Of a stretch of DNA of 64,000 nt, positions 8,740 through 16,973 are shown one piece after another. The stretch's first letter is position 1; each line of letters opens with the position of its first letter. The stretch is from Streptomyces sp. NBC_00224 (GTDB lineage: Bacteria > Actinomycetota > Actinomycetes > Streptomycetales > Streptomycetaceae). The position numbers and the translations under genes are program-made. Under the pieces are notes generated by a model. It was not told the DNA's origin and made no database searches. It worked only from the letters and a program-made list of their open reading frames with translations. The DNA lies in assembly GCF_041435195.1 (NCBI RefSeq), contig NZ_CP108106.1, forward strand, positions 1,922,001 through 1,986,000, written 5' to 3'.

Positions 8740-9765
8740 ATGCGAATTGGTGTGCTCACCTCCGGCGGCGACTGCCCCGGCCTGAATGCCGTCATCCGTT
8801 CCGTCGTGCACCGCGCGGTGGTCGACCACGGCGACGAGGTCATCGGCTTCCACGACGGCTGGAAGGGTCTCCTGGAGGCCGACTACCGCAAGCTCGACCT
8901 GGACGCGGTCGGCGGCATCCTCGCCCTCGGCGGCACGATCCTCGGCTCCTCCCGCGTTCAGCCCGCGCATCTGCGCGACGGCGTCGAGCGCGCGAAGGGC
9001 CATGTCGCAGAGCTCGGCCTCGACGCGATCATCCCGATCGGCGGCGAGGGCACGCTCAAGGCCGCCCATCTGCTCTCCGAGGCGGGCCTGCCGATCGTCG
9101 GCGTGCCGAAGACCATCGACAACGACATCGCGTCGACCGACGTCACCTTCGGCTTCGACACGGCCGTCGGCGTGGCCACCGAGGCGCTCGACCGCCTCAA
9201 GACGACCGCCGAGTCGCATCAGCGCGTGCTGATCGTCGAGGTCATGGGCCGCCACACCGGCTGGATCGCGCTGCACTCCGGCATGGCCGCCGGCGCCCAC
9301 GCGATCGTCGTGCCGGAGCGCCCCTTCGACATCGACGAGCTGACCGAGCTGGTCGGCCGCCGGTTCTCGGCGGGCAAGAAGTTCGCGATCGTGGTCGTCG
9401 CCGAGGGCGCCAAGCCGCGCGAGGGCTCGATGCGCTTCGACGTGGGCGGCACCGACATCTACGGCCACGAGCGGTTCGCGGGCGTCGCCAGCCAGCTCTC
9501 CGTGGAGCTGGAGCAGCGCCTGGGCAAGGAGGCCCGCGCGGTCATCCTCGGCCACGTCCAGCGCGGCGGCACCCCGACCGCGTACGACCGCGTCCTGGCC
9601 ACCCGGTTCGGCTGGCACGCGGTGGAGGCCGTGCACCGCCGCGAGTTCGGGATGCTGACCGCGCTGCGCGGCACCGACATCACCATGGTCCCGCTCGCCG
9701 AGGCGACGGCGACGCTCAAGACCGTCCCGGCCGAGCGGTACGCCGAGGCGGAGTGCGTCCTGTAA
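8740..9765 (+). CDS. pfkA: 6-phosphofructokinase
   Basis: The 341-residue enzyme phosphorylates fructose 6-phosphate in glycolysis. Visible blocks are RIGVLTSGGDCPGLNAVIR (N-terminal ATP site), PIGGEGTL, the catalytic PKTIDNDI loop, MGRHTGWIALHSG and ILGHVQRGGTPTAYDR. The nucleotide loop reads GGEGT rather than the GGDD of pyrophosphate enzymes, so ATP is the likely donor. The size fits the group III actinobacterial enzymes, which exist as several paralogues in Streptomyces. The ATG at 8740 begins the canonical sequence; there is only a weak AAAGG upstream. Perfect hairpins precede and follow it, so it looks monocistronic. Confidence 0.95.
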   Translation: MRIGVLTSGGDCPGLNAVIRSVVHRAVVDHGDEVIGFHDGWKGLLEADYRKLDLDAVGGILALGGTILGSSRVQPAHLRDGVERAKGHVAELGLDAIIPIGGEGTLKAAHLLSEAGLPIVGVPKTIDNDIASTDVTFGFDTAVGVATEALDRLKTTAESHQRVLIVEVMGRHTGWIALHSGMAAGAHAIVVPERPFDIDELTELVGRRFSAGKKFAIVVVAEGAKPREGSMRFDVGGTDIYGHERFAGVASQLSVELEQRLGKEARAVILGHVQRGGTPTAYDRVLATRFGWHAVEAVHRREFGMLTALRGTDITMVPLAEATATLKTVPAERYAEAECVL

Positions 9766-9790
9766 CGCCCACATCGTTCTGCGCGCAACG

Positions 9791-9826
9791 AGCCGCCCCC
9801 GGTCGCGATCGCGACCGGGGGCGGCT
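9791..9826. terminator. 36-base perfect palindrome after pfkA
   Basis: Positions 9791-9826 are perfectly self-complementary (18-bp arms, from AGCCGCCCCCGG to CCGGGGGCGGCT, centre GCGATCGC). It lies 25 bases after pfkA and works as a terminator or cruciform. Confidence 0.8.
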
Positions 9827-9870
9827 CTACTCTGGGTGCGGACAACCGGTACGAAATCAGGAGTCAGCGG

Positions 9871-10827
9871 ATGGATCACGGCGGGCACGGCATGGGCATG
9901 AACATGGATCTGCCGCCGTTCACGCTGGGGCGCGGCCTGGAGTGGTCCACGGACCCGTTCTTCCTGATCGGCTGTATCGCGGGGCTCGGTCTGTACGGCT
10001 GGGCGGTGCTGCGGCTGCGCAGGCGCGGCGACAGCTGGCCGGTGAGCCGGATGGTCTTCTGGACCCTCGGCGTGCTGAGCATCGCCCTGGTGATGTGCAC
10101 CAAGCTCAACGACTACGGCATGGTCATGTTTAGCGTGCACATGGTCCAGCACATGGTCATCAGCATGCTCTCGCCGATCCTGCTGCTGCTGGGCGCGCCG
10201 GTGACGCTGACGCTGCGGGCGCTGCCGGTCGCCGGGCGCGGCCGCAAGGGGCCGCGCGAGCTGCTGCTCGCCCTGCTGCACAGCCGCTATCTGCGGATCA
10301 TCACGCACCCCGCGTTCACGATCCCGATGTTCATCGCGAGCCTCTACGGGCTCTACTTCTCGCCGCTCTTCGACTTCCTGATGGGTTCGAGGACCGGCCA
10401 CATCGCGATGATGGTCCACTTCCTCGCCGTCGGCCTGATCTTCTTCTGGCCGATCATGGGCGTCGACCCGGGCCCGCACCGCCCCGGCTACATCATGCGG
10501 ATGCTGGAGCTCTTCGCGGGCATGCCGTTCCACGCCTTCTTCGGCATCGCCCTGATGATGGCGACCCAGCCGATGATCGGCACGTACAAGAACCCGCCCT
10601 CCTCGCTCGGCATCGACGCGCTCGCCGACCAGGAGGCGGCCGGCGGCATCGCCTGGGCCTTCAGCGAGATCCCGTCCGTGCTGGTCCTGATCGCGCTGGT
10701 CTTCCAGTGGTACGCGACCGAGAAGCGCGAGGCGAGGCGCCAGGACCGGGCCGCCGACCGCGACGGCGACAAGGAGCTGGCGGCCTACAACGCCTATCTG
10801 GCCTCGCTGAACGCACGCGGGCAGTAA
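9871..10827 (+). CDS. CtaG-like cytochrome c oxidase assembly membrane protein
   Basis: This 318-residue polytopic membrane protein belongs to the Caa3/CtaG family associated with delivering copper to the terminal oxidase. About seven hydrophobic segments are visible from residue 27 onward, with conserved histidines in FSVHMVQHMVISMLSP, MMVHFLAVGL and AGMPFHAFFG. The N-terminus MDHGGHGMGMNMD is rich in methionine and histidine, a plausible copper-binding tail. CAGGAG precedes the ATG at 9871. The C-terminal 30 residues are charged. Copper handling in this protein is inferred from family and tail composition. Confidence 0.88.
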   Translation: MDHGGHGMGMNMDLPPFTLGRGLEWSTDPFFLIGCIAGLGLYGWAVLRLRRRGDSWPVSRMVFWTLGVLSIALVMCTKLNDYGMVMFSVHMVQHMVISMLSPILLLLGAPVTLTLRALPVAGRGRKGPRELLLALLHSRYLRIITHPAFTIPMFIASLYGLYFSPLFDFLMGSRTGHIAMMVHFLAVGLIFFWPIMGVDPGPHRPGYIMRMLELFAGMPFHAFFGIALMMATQPMIGTYKNPPSSLGIDALADQEAAGGIAWAFSEIPSVLVLIALVFQWYATEKREARRQDRAADRDGDKELAAYNAYLASLNARGQ

Positions 10828-10910
10828 CACCCGGTGCGCCGGTCTGGCGCGACGGGCCCTCACGGGGCGACCATGGACTTCACGGCAGCGGCCGGGAGGA
10901 AGGGGACCCC

Positions 10911-11069
10911 ATGCCCGGCACGACGAAGGCGATGGTGGTGCTCACCGTCGTGGCGCTGGTGATGATCACTGCGTACACGGTGGCGCTCGGCAGCAGCGGC
11001 TGGCTCTGGTTCGGCTGGGTGGTCCTCGGCCTGGCGACGGTGGGCATGGCGGCTTCGCGCAGCGCCTGA
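10911..11069 (+). CDS. Small membrane protein, function unknown
   Basis: The 52-residue product has two hydrophobic segments (about 7-25 and 30-45) separated by GSSGWLW, and nothing catalytic. GGGAGGAAGGGG precedes the ATG at 10911, a strong ribosome site that supports the gene. It lies between the CtaG-like gene and plsC on the same strand, 83 and 39 bases from each, so it may belong to one operon. Short two-helix proteins like this are common in Streptomyces. Confidence 0.7.
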   Translation: MPGTTKAMVVLTVVALVMITAYTVALGSSGWLWFGWVVLGLATVGMAASRSA

Positions 11070-11108
11070 GCGTGGCCCGGCGGGCGGGCCTGGTGAGGAG
11101 CTGGTGCG

Positions 11109-11810
11109 TTGCTGTACTACGTGCTCAAGTACGCCCTTCTGGGGCCGTTGCTGAGGCTGCTCTTCCGGCCCAGGATCGAGGGCCTGGAGCACATTCCGGA
11201 CGACGGCGCGGCGATCGTCGCGGGCAACCACCTGTCGTTCTCCGACCACTTCCTGATGCCGGTGATGCTCAAACGGCGTATCACCTTCCTCGCCAAGCAG
11301 GAGTACTTCACCGGGCCCGGCATCAGGGGCCGGCTCACCGCCGCCTTCTTCCGCGCCGTCGGGCAGATCCCGGTGGACCGCTCCGGCAAGGAGGCCGGGA
11401 AGGCGGCGATCCGCGAGGGCCTCGGGGTGCTGAGCAAGAACGAGCTCCTGGGCATCTACCCGGAGGGCACCCGCTCCCACGACGGACGGCTCTACAAGGG
11501 CAAGGTCGGGGTCGCCGTGATGGCGCTGAAGGCGCAGGTGCCGGTGATCCCGTGCGCGATGGTCGGCACCTTCGAGATCCAGCCGCCCGGACAGGTCATG
11601 CCGAAGATCAGGAGGGTCACCATCCGGTTCGGCGCGCCGCTGGACTTCTCCCGCTACACCGGCATGGAGAACGAGAAGGCGGTGCTGCGGGCCGCCACCG
11701 ACGAGCTCATGTACAAGATCCTGGAGCTCTCCGGGCAGGAGTACGTGGACCGGTACGCGGCCGACGTGAAGGCCGAGGAGGCCGGAAAGTTCCCCAAGAT
11801 CCTCGGCTGA
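11109..11810 (+). CDS. 1-acyl-sn-glycerol-3-phosphate acyltransferase (PlsC family)
   Basis: The 233-residue membrane-associated enzyme transfers an acyl chain to lysophosphatidate or a related acceptor in phospholipid synthesis. The catalytic motif NHxxxxD is NHLSFSD (residues 40-46), motif II is the GxxPVDR region QIPVDRSGKEAG, and motif III is YPEGTRSHDG. The start is TTG at 11109: GAGGAG at 11095-11100 stands 8 bases before it and no in-frame ATG or GTG fits. A hydrophobic N-terminus (LLYYVLKYALLGPLLRLLF-like) anchors it to the membrane. Confidence 0.92.
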   Translation: MLYYVLKYALLGPLLRLLFRPRIEGLEHIPDDGAAIVAGNHLSFSDHFLMPVMLKRRITFLAKQEYFTGPGIRGRLTAAFFRAVGQIPVDRSGKEAGKAAIREGLGVLSKNELLGIYPEGTRSHDGRLYKGKVGVAVMALKAQVPVIPCAMVGTFEIQPPGQVMPKIRRVTIRFGAPLDFSRYTGMENEKAVLRAATDELMYKILELSGQEYVDRYAADVKAEEAGKFPKILG

Positions 11811-11874
11811 CAGCGGATCCGCGCACGGCGCAACTCCCTGGCCCCGGTGATCACGTGGTCGTAGCGTCCCCTGC

Positions 11875-12903
11875 ATGGGCAAGGGAACAGCGTTCGTCGT
11901 AGGTGCCACGGGCCAGATCGGGCGGGCCGCCGTGCGCGTGCTCGCCGAGGACGGGTGGGAGGTGCGGGCCGCCTCGCGCGGCGGTGGGAGCGATCCGGGC
12001 TGGCCGGACGGGGTGCGCCCGCTCGCGCTCGACCGGGACGCGGAAGGGGAGCTGGCCGCGGCCCTCGGGGACGGCTGCGACGTCCTGGTGGACATGGCGG
12101 CGTACGACGGCGGGCACGCCCGGCAACTGGCCGCACTCGCGGACCGCGTCGGCTCGGCCGTGGTGATCTCCAGCGGGGCGGTGTACGAGGACGACCGGGG
12201 CCGCAGCTTCGACACCCAGGGGGAGCCGGACGGCTCGCCCCGCTACCCGGTGCCGATCCCCGAGACGCTGGCCACGGTCGCGCCGGGCGAGGAGACGTAC
12301 GGTACGCGCAAGATCCGGCTGGAGCGGGAGCTGCTCGCCTCGGCCCTGCCCTCGACGCTGCTGCGGGCGGGCGCGATCCACGGCCCGCACTGCCGGAGCC
12401 CGCGCGAGCTGTTCTTCGTGAAGCGGGCGCTGGACGGTCGGCCGGTGCGGGTGCTCGCCCACGGCGGGGCGAGCCGCTTCCATCCGGCGCACGTCGCCAA
12501 CATCGCCGAGCTGATCAGGCTGGCCGCGCTGCGGCCCGGCTCGCGGGTGCTCAACGCGGCCGACCCGCAGGCGCCGACCGTGGCCGAGATGAGCGCCGCG
12601 ATCGACGAGGTGATGGGGGTGCGCGGCGAGCTGGTGCTCTTCGATGGGGCGCCCACGACGGGCACGGTGGGCCTCACCCCGTGGAGCGCGTCGCACCCGG
12701 TCGTCTACGACATGTCGGCGGCCGAGCGGGAGCTGGGATACCGGCCGGTGACCGGGTACGTGGAGTCGCTGCCCGCGACGGTCGCGTCGATCGTGGACCG
12801 GCTCGGGGGCGGGGACTGGCGGGAGGCGTTCCCCGGCATGGCCAAGTACCCGGACCTGTTCGACTACGCGGCCGAGGACGCCTGGCTGGCCGGGCGGGGC
12901 TGA
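11875..12903 (+). CDS. NAD-dependent epimerase/dehydratase (extended SDR)
   Basis: The 342-residue Rossmann protein has the GATGQIGR dinucleotide loop near residue 8, a VVISSGAVYEDD strand and the YGTRK active-site YxxxK (about 142-146). This is the family of sugar-nucleotide epimerases and reductases; the substrate is not evident. No Shine-Dalgarno is seen, and TAGCGT (11862-11867) stands 7 bases before the ATG, so the message is probably leaderless. The stop is followed at once by a strong hairpin. It stands alone between plsC and the convergent peptidase gene. Confidence 0.85.
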   Translation: MGKGTAFVVGATGQIGRAAVRVLAEDGWEVRAASRGGGSDPGWPDGVRPLALDRDAEGELAAALGDGCDVLVDMAAYDGGHARQLAALADRVGSAVVISSGAVYEDDRGRSFDTQGEPDGSPRYPVPIPETLATVAPGEETYGTRKIRLERELLASALPSTLLRAGAIHGPHCRSPRELFFVKRALDGRPVRVLAHGGASRFHPAHVANIAELIRLAALRPGSRVLNAADPQAPTVAEMSAAIDEVMGVRGELVLFDGAPTTGTVGLTPWSASHPVVYDMSAAERELGYRPVTGYVESLPATVASIVDRLGGGDWREAFPGMAKYPDLFDYAAEDAWLAGRG

Positions 12904-12910
12904 CGCGCGA

Positions 12911-12940
12911 AGGGGGCGGCCGCAACCGCGGCCGCCCCCT
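12911..12940. terminator. Bidirectional hairpin between convergent genes
   Basis: Perfect 13-bp stem AGGGGGCGGCCGC / GCGGCCGCCCCCT with an AACC loop, between the SDR gene and the convergent aminopeptidase gene, 20 bases from the latter's stop codon. Confidence 0.85.
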
Positions 12941-12960
12941 CCTTCATGCGCGCTCGGCCG

Positions 12961-14538
12961 TTACGGCTTCGGCGTGGCGTGCGGGGCGCACGTCACATCG
13001 GCGCTGTCGACCTTGCCGGAGAGGAGGTAGGCCTCCACGCGGGTGTTGATGCACGGGTTGACCAGACCGGTCACACCGTGCGAACCCGCGTCCTTCTCGG
13101 TGATCAGGCGCGAGCCCTTGAAGCGCTGGTGCAGCGAGACGGCGCCCTCGTACGGCGTGGCCGCGTCCCGGGTGCTCTGGACGATCAGCACCGGCGGCAG
13201 GCCCTTGCCCGTCTTGACCTCGACCGGGGTCTGCTGCCGCGTCTGCCAGGTGGCACACGGCAGGTTCATCCAGGCGTTCGCCCAGGTCATGAACGGGTTG
13301 TCCTTGTTGAGCCGGGTGTTGTCCCGGTCCCACTTCTTCCAGCTGGTGGGCCACTTGGCGTCCGCGCACTCGACGGCGGTGTAGACCGCGTTGCCGTTCT
13401 CGGAGCTGATGTTGCCCTTGGTGTCCGACATGTCGGGAGCGGCCGCGTCGACCAGCGCCTTGGTGTCGCCCGCCACGTACTTGCTCCACGTCTTGGCGGT
13501 GGACGCCCAGGACGAGTCGTAGTACGGGGCGTTCTGGAAGTACGCGATGAGCTCGGCCGGGCCGACCACGCCGCCGAGGGGGCTCTTCTTGGCCTCGGCG
13601 CGCAGCTTCACCCACTGCTGCTCGACCTTGGCCGCCGTGTCGCCGAGGTGGTAGGTGGCGTCGTTCTGGGCGACCCACTTCTCCCAGTCGCTCCAGCGCC
13701 CCTGGAAGGCGACGTCCTGGTTCAGGTTGGCCTGGTACCAGATGTTGTCGCGCGCCGGGTCGACGACGCTGTCCACCAGCATGCGGCGCACGTGCGACGG
13801 GAAGAGCGTGCCGTAGACCGCGCCCAGGTAGGTGCCGTAGGAGACGCCCAGGTAGTTGAGCTTCTTCTCACCGAGCGCGGCGCGGATGACGTCCAGGTCG
13901 CGGGCGGTGTTCGGAGTGGTCATGAACGGCAGCATCCAGCCGCTGCGCTCGGCGCACCCGTCCGCGTACTCGGCGGCGAGCTTGCGCTGGGCGCGCTTGT
14001 CGGCCTCGCTGGACGGCACCGGGTCGGCCTTCGGCGCCTTGACGAACTCCTGCGGGTCGACACAGGAGATCGGCGTCGAGTGGCCCACGCCGCGCGGGTC
14101 GAAGCCCACGAAGTCGTACGCCTTGGAGGTGTTGACCCACAGGGGGTTCTTGCCGGTCACCCGGGTCGGGAAGCGCATGCCGGAGGCACCGGGGCCGCCC
14201 GGGTTGTAGATGAGGGCGCCCTGGCGCTCGGCCGGGGTACCGGTCGAGGCGATGCGGTCCACGGCGAGCTTGATCTGCTGGCCGTACGGGTGGGCGTAGT
14301 CGAGCGGAACGCTGACGTAACCGCACTGGATCGGCTTGGCGAAGCCCCAGTCGGCCGGGCAGTCGGTCCAGTCGATGCCCTTCTTGGCGGCCCGCTCGGC
14401 GGCGAGCTGCACGCCGCGCGCCTCGGACGTGCCGTGGTGGCGGCTTTCGGCGGTGGCCGTCGGTGCCGCGATCGCGCCCGCTATGAGCGTGCCCGCGATC
14501 AGAGTGCCGGCCGAGCCGAGCACTGCGGTGCGTCTCAA
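12961..14538 (-). CDS. tap: Secreted tripeptidyl aminopeptidase (alpha/beta hydrolase, TAP family)
   Basis: The 525-residue exported serine peptidase removes tripeptides from protein N-termini outside the cell. A signal peptide is visible (MRRTAVLGSAG, a hydrophobic stretch, then PTATA and cleavage near residue 30). The fold shows YNPGGPGASG (oxyanion region), the nucleophile serine in GVSYGTYLGAVYG, the acid in VQSTRDAATP and the histidine in DAGSHGVTG, with the C-terminal TAP-like domain last. Length matches Streptomyces Tap enzymes (about 530). The start is TTG at 14538, backed by GGGGAGGAACC just upstream. It lies just downstream of the urease operon but is separated from it by a hairpin. 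Confidence 0.92.
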   Translation of the reverse strand: MRRTAVLGSAGTLIAGTLIAGAIAAPTATAESRHHGTSEARGVQLAAERAAKKGIDWTDCPADWGFAKPIQCGYVSVPLDYAHPYGQQIKLAVDRIASTGTPAERQGALIYNPGGPGASGMRFPTRVTGKNPLWVNTSKAYDFVGFDPRGVGHSTPISCVDPQEFVKAPKADPVPSSEADKRAQRKLAAEYADGCAERSGWMLPFMTTPNTARDLDVIRAALGEKKLNYLGVSYGTYLGAVYGTLFPSHVRRMLVDSVVDPARDNIWYQANLNQDVAFQGRWSDWEKWVAQNDATYHLGDTAAKVEQQWVKLRAEAKKSPLGGVVGPAELIAYFQNAPYYDSSWASTAKTWSKYVAGDTKALVDAAAPDMSDTKGNISSENGNAVYTAVECADAKWPTSWKKWDRDNTRLNKDNPFMTWANAWMNLPCATWQTRQQTPVEVKTGKGLPPVLIVQSTRDAATPYEGAVSLHQRFKGSRLITEKDAGSHGVTGLVNPCINTRVEAYLLSGKVDSADVTCAPHATPKP

Positions 14539-14561
14539 GTGGTTCCTCCCCCTGCTGAAGT

Positions 14562-14580
14562 GCGCCGCTCGGAGCGGCGC
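14562..14580 (-). terminator. Hairpin after ureD
   Basis: GCGCCGCT-cgg-AGCGGCGC, an 8-bp perfect stem, lies 67 bases after the ureD stop and 24 bases before the tap start on the minus strand, dividing the urease operon from tap. Confidence 0.6.
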
Positions 14581-14646
14581 GTTCCATGGTCTCGGGGGAT
14601 CCTCGCGCCTCGATGGCCGTCGAGAACAGGTCGTACTGGTGTTTCT

Positions 14647-15429
14647 TTACCGAACCGATAGGCGGGACGCTGAGTCCCGCTGAGCGGTGTGGACTTCGTC
14701 GAGCACGCGCCGCAGCAGCCGGGCGTCCGGCGCGAGGGCGGTCACCAGGAAAGCGGGCCCTGCCAGCGGTGTCAGCACCGCGCTCTCGCCGAGCATCCGC
14801 GCCCGCACGGGTTTCTCGGCCAACTCCGGGTCTACGACGAGGAGTTGCCCCACCGCCCGGTGTCCGCCCAGGACCGCCGAACCGTTCCAGCCACCGGGTG
14901 CGCCGGGACCGTACGCCAGCGCCTGGTCGAGGAGCGGGCGGCCCGCGCGGTGCACGGTGAGCCGGGTGGCGAGCGTACCGGGCTCCTCGCCGTGGCGCCC
15001 GAGGATCTGCTCCTCGCGCAGAACGAGCCGCGCGTCCGCCGCGAGCTCCACGTGGGTGCGCATGCGCAGATCGCTGCCGCGCGCCGAGATGAGCTGCTCG
15101 GGCAGCCAGTGCAGCTCGCCGCCGGGGCCGACGCCCAGACGCACGTCGTAGTGCGCGGGCTCACCGGTCCGCCCGGGCAGGGCGATGGTGGCGGCGGCCG
15201 AGTCCACGGTGAGCCGGGCGCCGCCCCGCACCTCGGCCTCGACGGCGATGCGGTCGCCGCCGAGCGGGGCGCTCATCGCCCCGACGACGGTGACCCGGTG
15301 GCGCCCGCCGGTGGCCCGGGTGCGGCGCAGCGCCAGCGGGCCCTCGCCCGCCAGGACGGGCAGGCCCTCGGGGGTGGCGACGATCCGGGCGGTGGCGCGC
15401 ACCCCCGCGCCGAGGGTCAGCCCGTCCAT
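14647..15429 (-). CDS. ureD: Urease accessory protein UreD
   Basis: The 260-residue UreD binds apo-urease and, with UreF and UreG, helps insert the two nickel ions and carbamylate the active-site lysine. The family pattern is visible: [44 protein letters not shown] and the [11 protein letters not shown] segment. The ATG at 15429 overlaps the end of ureG by 13 bases, which indicates translational coupling; an extended start at 15453 would add only eight residues and is less likely. It is the last gene of the operon, followed by a hairpin. Confidence 0.93.
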   Translation of the reverse strand: MDGLTLGAGVRATARIVATPEGLPVLAGEGPLALRRTRATGGRHRVTVVGAMSAPLGGDRIAVEAEVRGGARLTVDSAAATIALPGRTGEPAHYDVRLGVGPGGELHWLPEQLISARGSDLRMRTHVELAADARLVLREEQILGRHGEEPGTLATRLTVHRAGRPLLDQALAYGPGAPGGWNGSAVLGGHRAVGQLLVVDPELAEKPVRARMLGESAVLTPLAGPAFLVTALAPDARLLRRVLDEVHTAQRDSASRLSVR

Positions 15430-16094
15430 GCGGCGAGCCGCTCCCGCACCCACTCGGCGACCGCGTCCACGCCGTCCTCGGACCTCAACGACTGGAAGAC
15501 GACGGGCAGTTCGGCCCGCTGCTCCTTGGCGTCGCGGGCCATCCGCGCCAGGTCCGAGCCGACGTACGGGGCGAGGTCGGTCTTGTTGACGACGAGCAGG
15601 TCGGCCGTGGTCACTCCGGGCCCGCCCTTGCGAGGGATGTCGTCGCCGCCCGCCACATCGATGACGAAGATCTGGGCGTCGACCAGGCCCTTGGAGAAGG
15701 TGGCGGTGAGGTTGTCGCCACCGGACTCGACGAGGATCAGATCGAGCGGCCCGACCGCCTCCTCCAGGTCCTCGACCGCTTCGAGGTTGGCGGAGATGTC
15801 GTCCCTGATGGCGGTGTGCGGGCAGGCCCCGGTCTCCACGGCCTGGATGCGCTCGGGCGGCAGCACGGCGTTGCGCAGCAGGAACTCGGCGTCCTCACGG
15901 GTGTAGATGTCGTTGGTGACGACGGCGAGCGAGAACCGCTCCCGCAGGGCCTGGCAGAGCGCGGCCACGGTGGCGGTCTTCCCGGACCCGACGGGCCCCC
16001 CGAGCCCGATGCGCAGGGCCCGCCGGGTCCCGTCGGGCCGATGGGCGTCGGCGCTGATGGCGGCGGGGCCGCCGTGGGAGTGGTCGAGGTGCAT
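15417..16094 (-). CDS. ureG: Urease accessory GTPase UreG
   Basis: UreG is the SIMIBI GTPase that powers nickel delivery to urease. The 225-residue protein has the P-loop GPVGSGKT (about residues 33-40), the [12 protein letters not shown] segment, the nickel-binding CPH motif in [17 protein letters not shown] and the guanine-specifying NKTD. The N-terminus MHLDHSHGG holds three histidines in eight residues, which may help nickel handling because no ureE is present in the cluster. It is separated from ureF by 185 bases filled with a dispersed repeat. Confidence 0.96.
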   Translation of the reverse strand: MHLDHSHGGPAAISADAHRPDGTRRALRIGLGGPVGSGKTATVAALCQALRERFSLAVVTNDIYTREDAEFLLRNAVLPPERIQAVETGACPHTAIRDDISANLEAVEDLEEAVGPLDLILVESGGDNLTATFSKGLVDAQIFVIDVAGGDDIPRKGGPGVTTADLLVVNKTDLAPYVGSDLARMARDAKEQRAELPVVFQSLRSEDGVDAVAEWVRERLAAWTG

Positions 16095-16191
16095 GGTCAG
16101 GGCTCCTTGTCAGGCGGTTGATCCAGCCCGGTCGGGCGGATCTTTCTGGCCCGTGCAGGCCGCTCGGGCCCGCCCGGGCGGGCGGATCTTT

Positions 16192-16259
16192 CAGCCCGTC
16201 CGGCGCTTGAGGACGAGCCCGTTCAGGGCGATCGGGGGGCTGGGGGCGGAGCCCCCAGC
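16192..16259. repeat. Dispersed intergenic repeat inside the urease operon
   Basis: The core CAGCCCGTCCGGCGCTTGAG plus GACGAG (16192-16217) matches the paired elements at 5726-5794, and a following perfect hairpin GCTGGGGGC-gga-GCCCCCAGC (16239-16259) matches the GGGGC-gga-GCCCC module there. It occupies the ureF-ureG gap, so it lies inside a transcribed operon and may attenuate or process the message. Confidence 0.75.
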
Positions 16260-16279
16260 GGGCACCGCAAGGGGGTCCC

Positions 16280-16954
16280 CTACGAGGCGAACAGCCGCAC
16301 CGGCCACGCCGCGTGCGCTTCGGCCATGACGTCGAGCAACGGCGCCGACGCGGCGGGCAGCGCGTCGAGCCCCTCGGCCGAGGCGACGCCGGCGGCCCGC
16401 GCCGCCGCCGCGGCCACCGAGTCCAGTTCCGGCCCCAGGCGTGCCAGCACGCCCGTCGCGTCGAACGGATCGAGGCTGAGCAGCCGGACCGCCGCCGTCG
16501 CGGGCCCGCTGACCGTCTCGTACACGACGCAGTGCGCCGCGTCCGGCGCGGACAGCCCGCCCGCGCGCGCCGCGAGCCCCAGCACGACCGGCTGGTGCGC
16601 CCCGCGCGGCCGGGCCGCCGCCAGCGCGGCCAGCTCCTCACTCGGCCAGGCGGCCCGCGCCGCCCGCATCATCTGACGGCCCAGCTTGCGCGCGGTGGCC
16701 CGCAGCGCCGGGGACGGGGTGCGCGCGTCGGCGGCCTCGTCGAGCGCGAGCGGGTCGAGACCGAGGACGGCCGCCGCGGCGAGCGAGGCCGACACCAGGC
16801 CCGCCGTGTGCAGCCGCCCCCGGCAGAACTCCGCCAGGGAGGCCGCGTCATGGACCCGGCCCGCCTTGACGGCCGGTTCGACGCCGCCCGAGTGGGCGTG
16901 GCCGCCGGCCGGGAACCGGCCGTCGGCGAGGACGAGCAGGGCAGCTCGGGTCAT
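16280..16954 (-). CDS. ureF: Urease accessory protein UreF
   Basis: The 224-residue all-helical UreF bridges UreD and UreG in the urease activation complex. The diagnostic N-terminus LLVLADGRFPAGGHAHSGG is intact, followed by the expected helical repeats and the C-terminal DPFDATGVLARLGPELD region. The ATG at 16954 starts 19 bases after the ureC stop codon. Codon use matches its neighbours. Confidence 0.94.
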   Translation of the reverse strand: MTRAALLVLADGRFPAGGHAHSGGVEPAVKAGRVHDAASLAEFCRGRLHTAGLVSASLAAAAVLGLDPLALDEAADARTPSPALRATARKLGRQMMRAARAAWPSEELAALAAARPRGAHQPVVLGLAARAGGLSAPDAAHCVVYETVSGPATAAVRLLSLDPFDATGVLARLGPELDSVAAAAARAAGVASAEGLDALPAASAPLLDVMAEAHAAWPVRLFAS

Positions 16955-16973
16955 CAGAGTCGACTCCGCCCGC

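Noticed and set aside
7786..10863. Open frame of about 1000 codons on the minus strand across gatD, pfkA and the CtaG-like gene
   Set aside because: Same mirror-frame effect; no domain is visible and three confident genes lie on the other strand.
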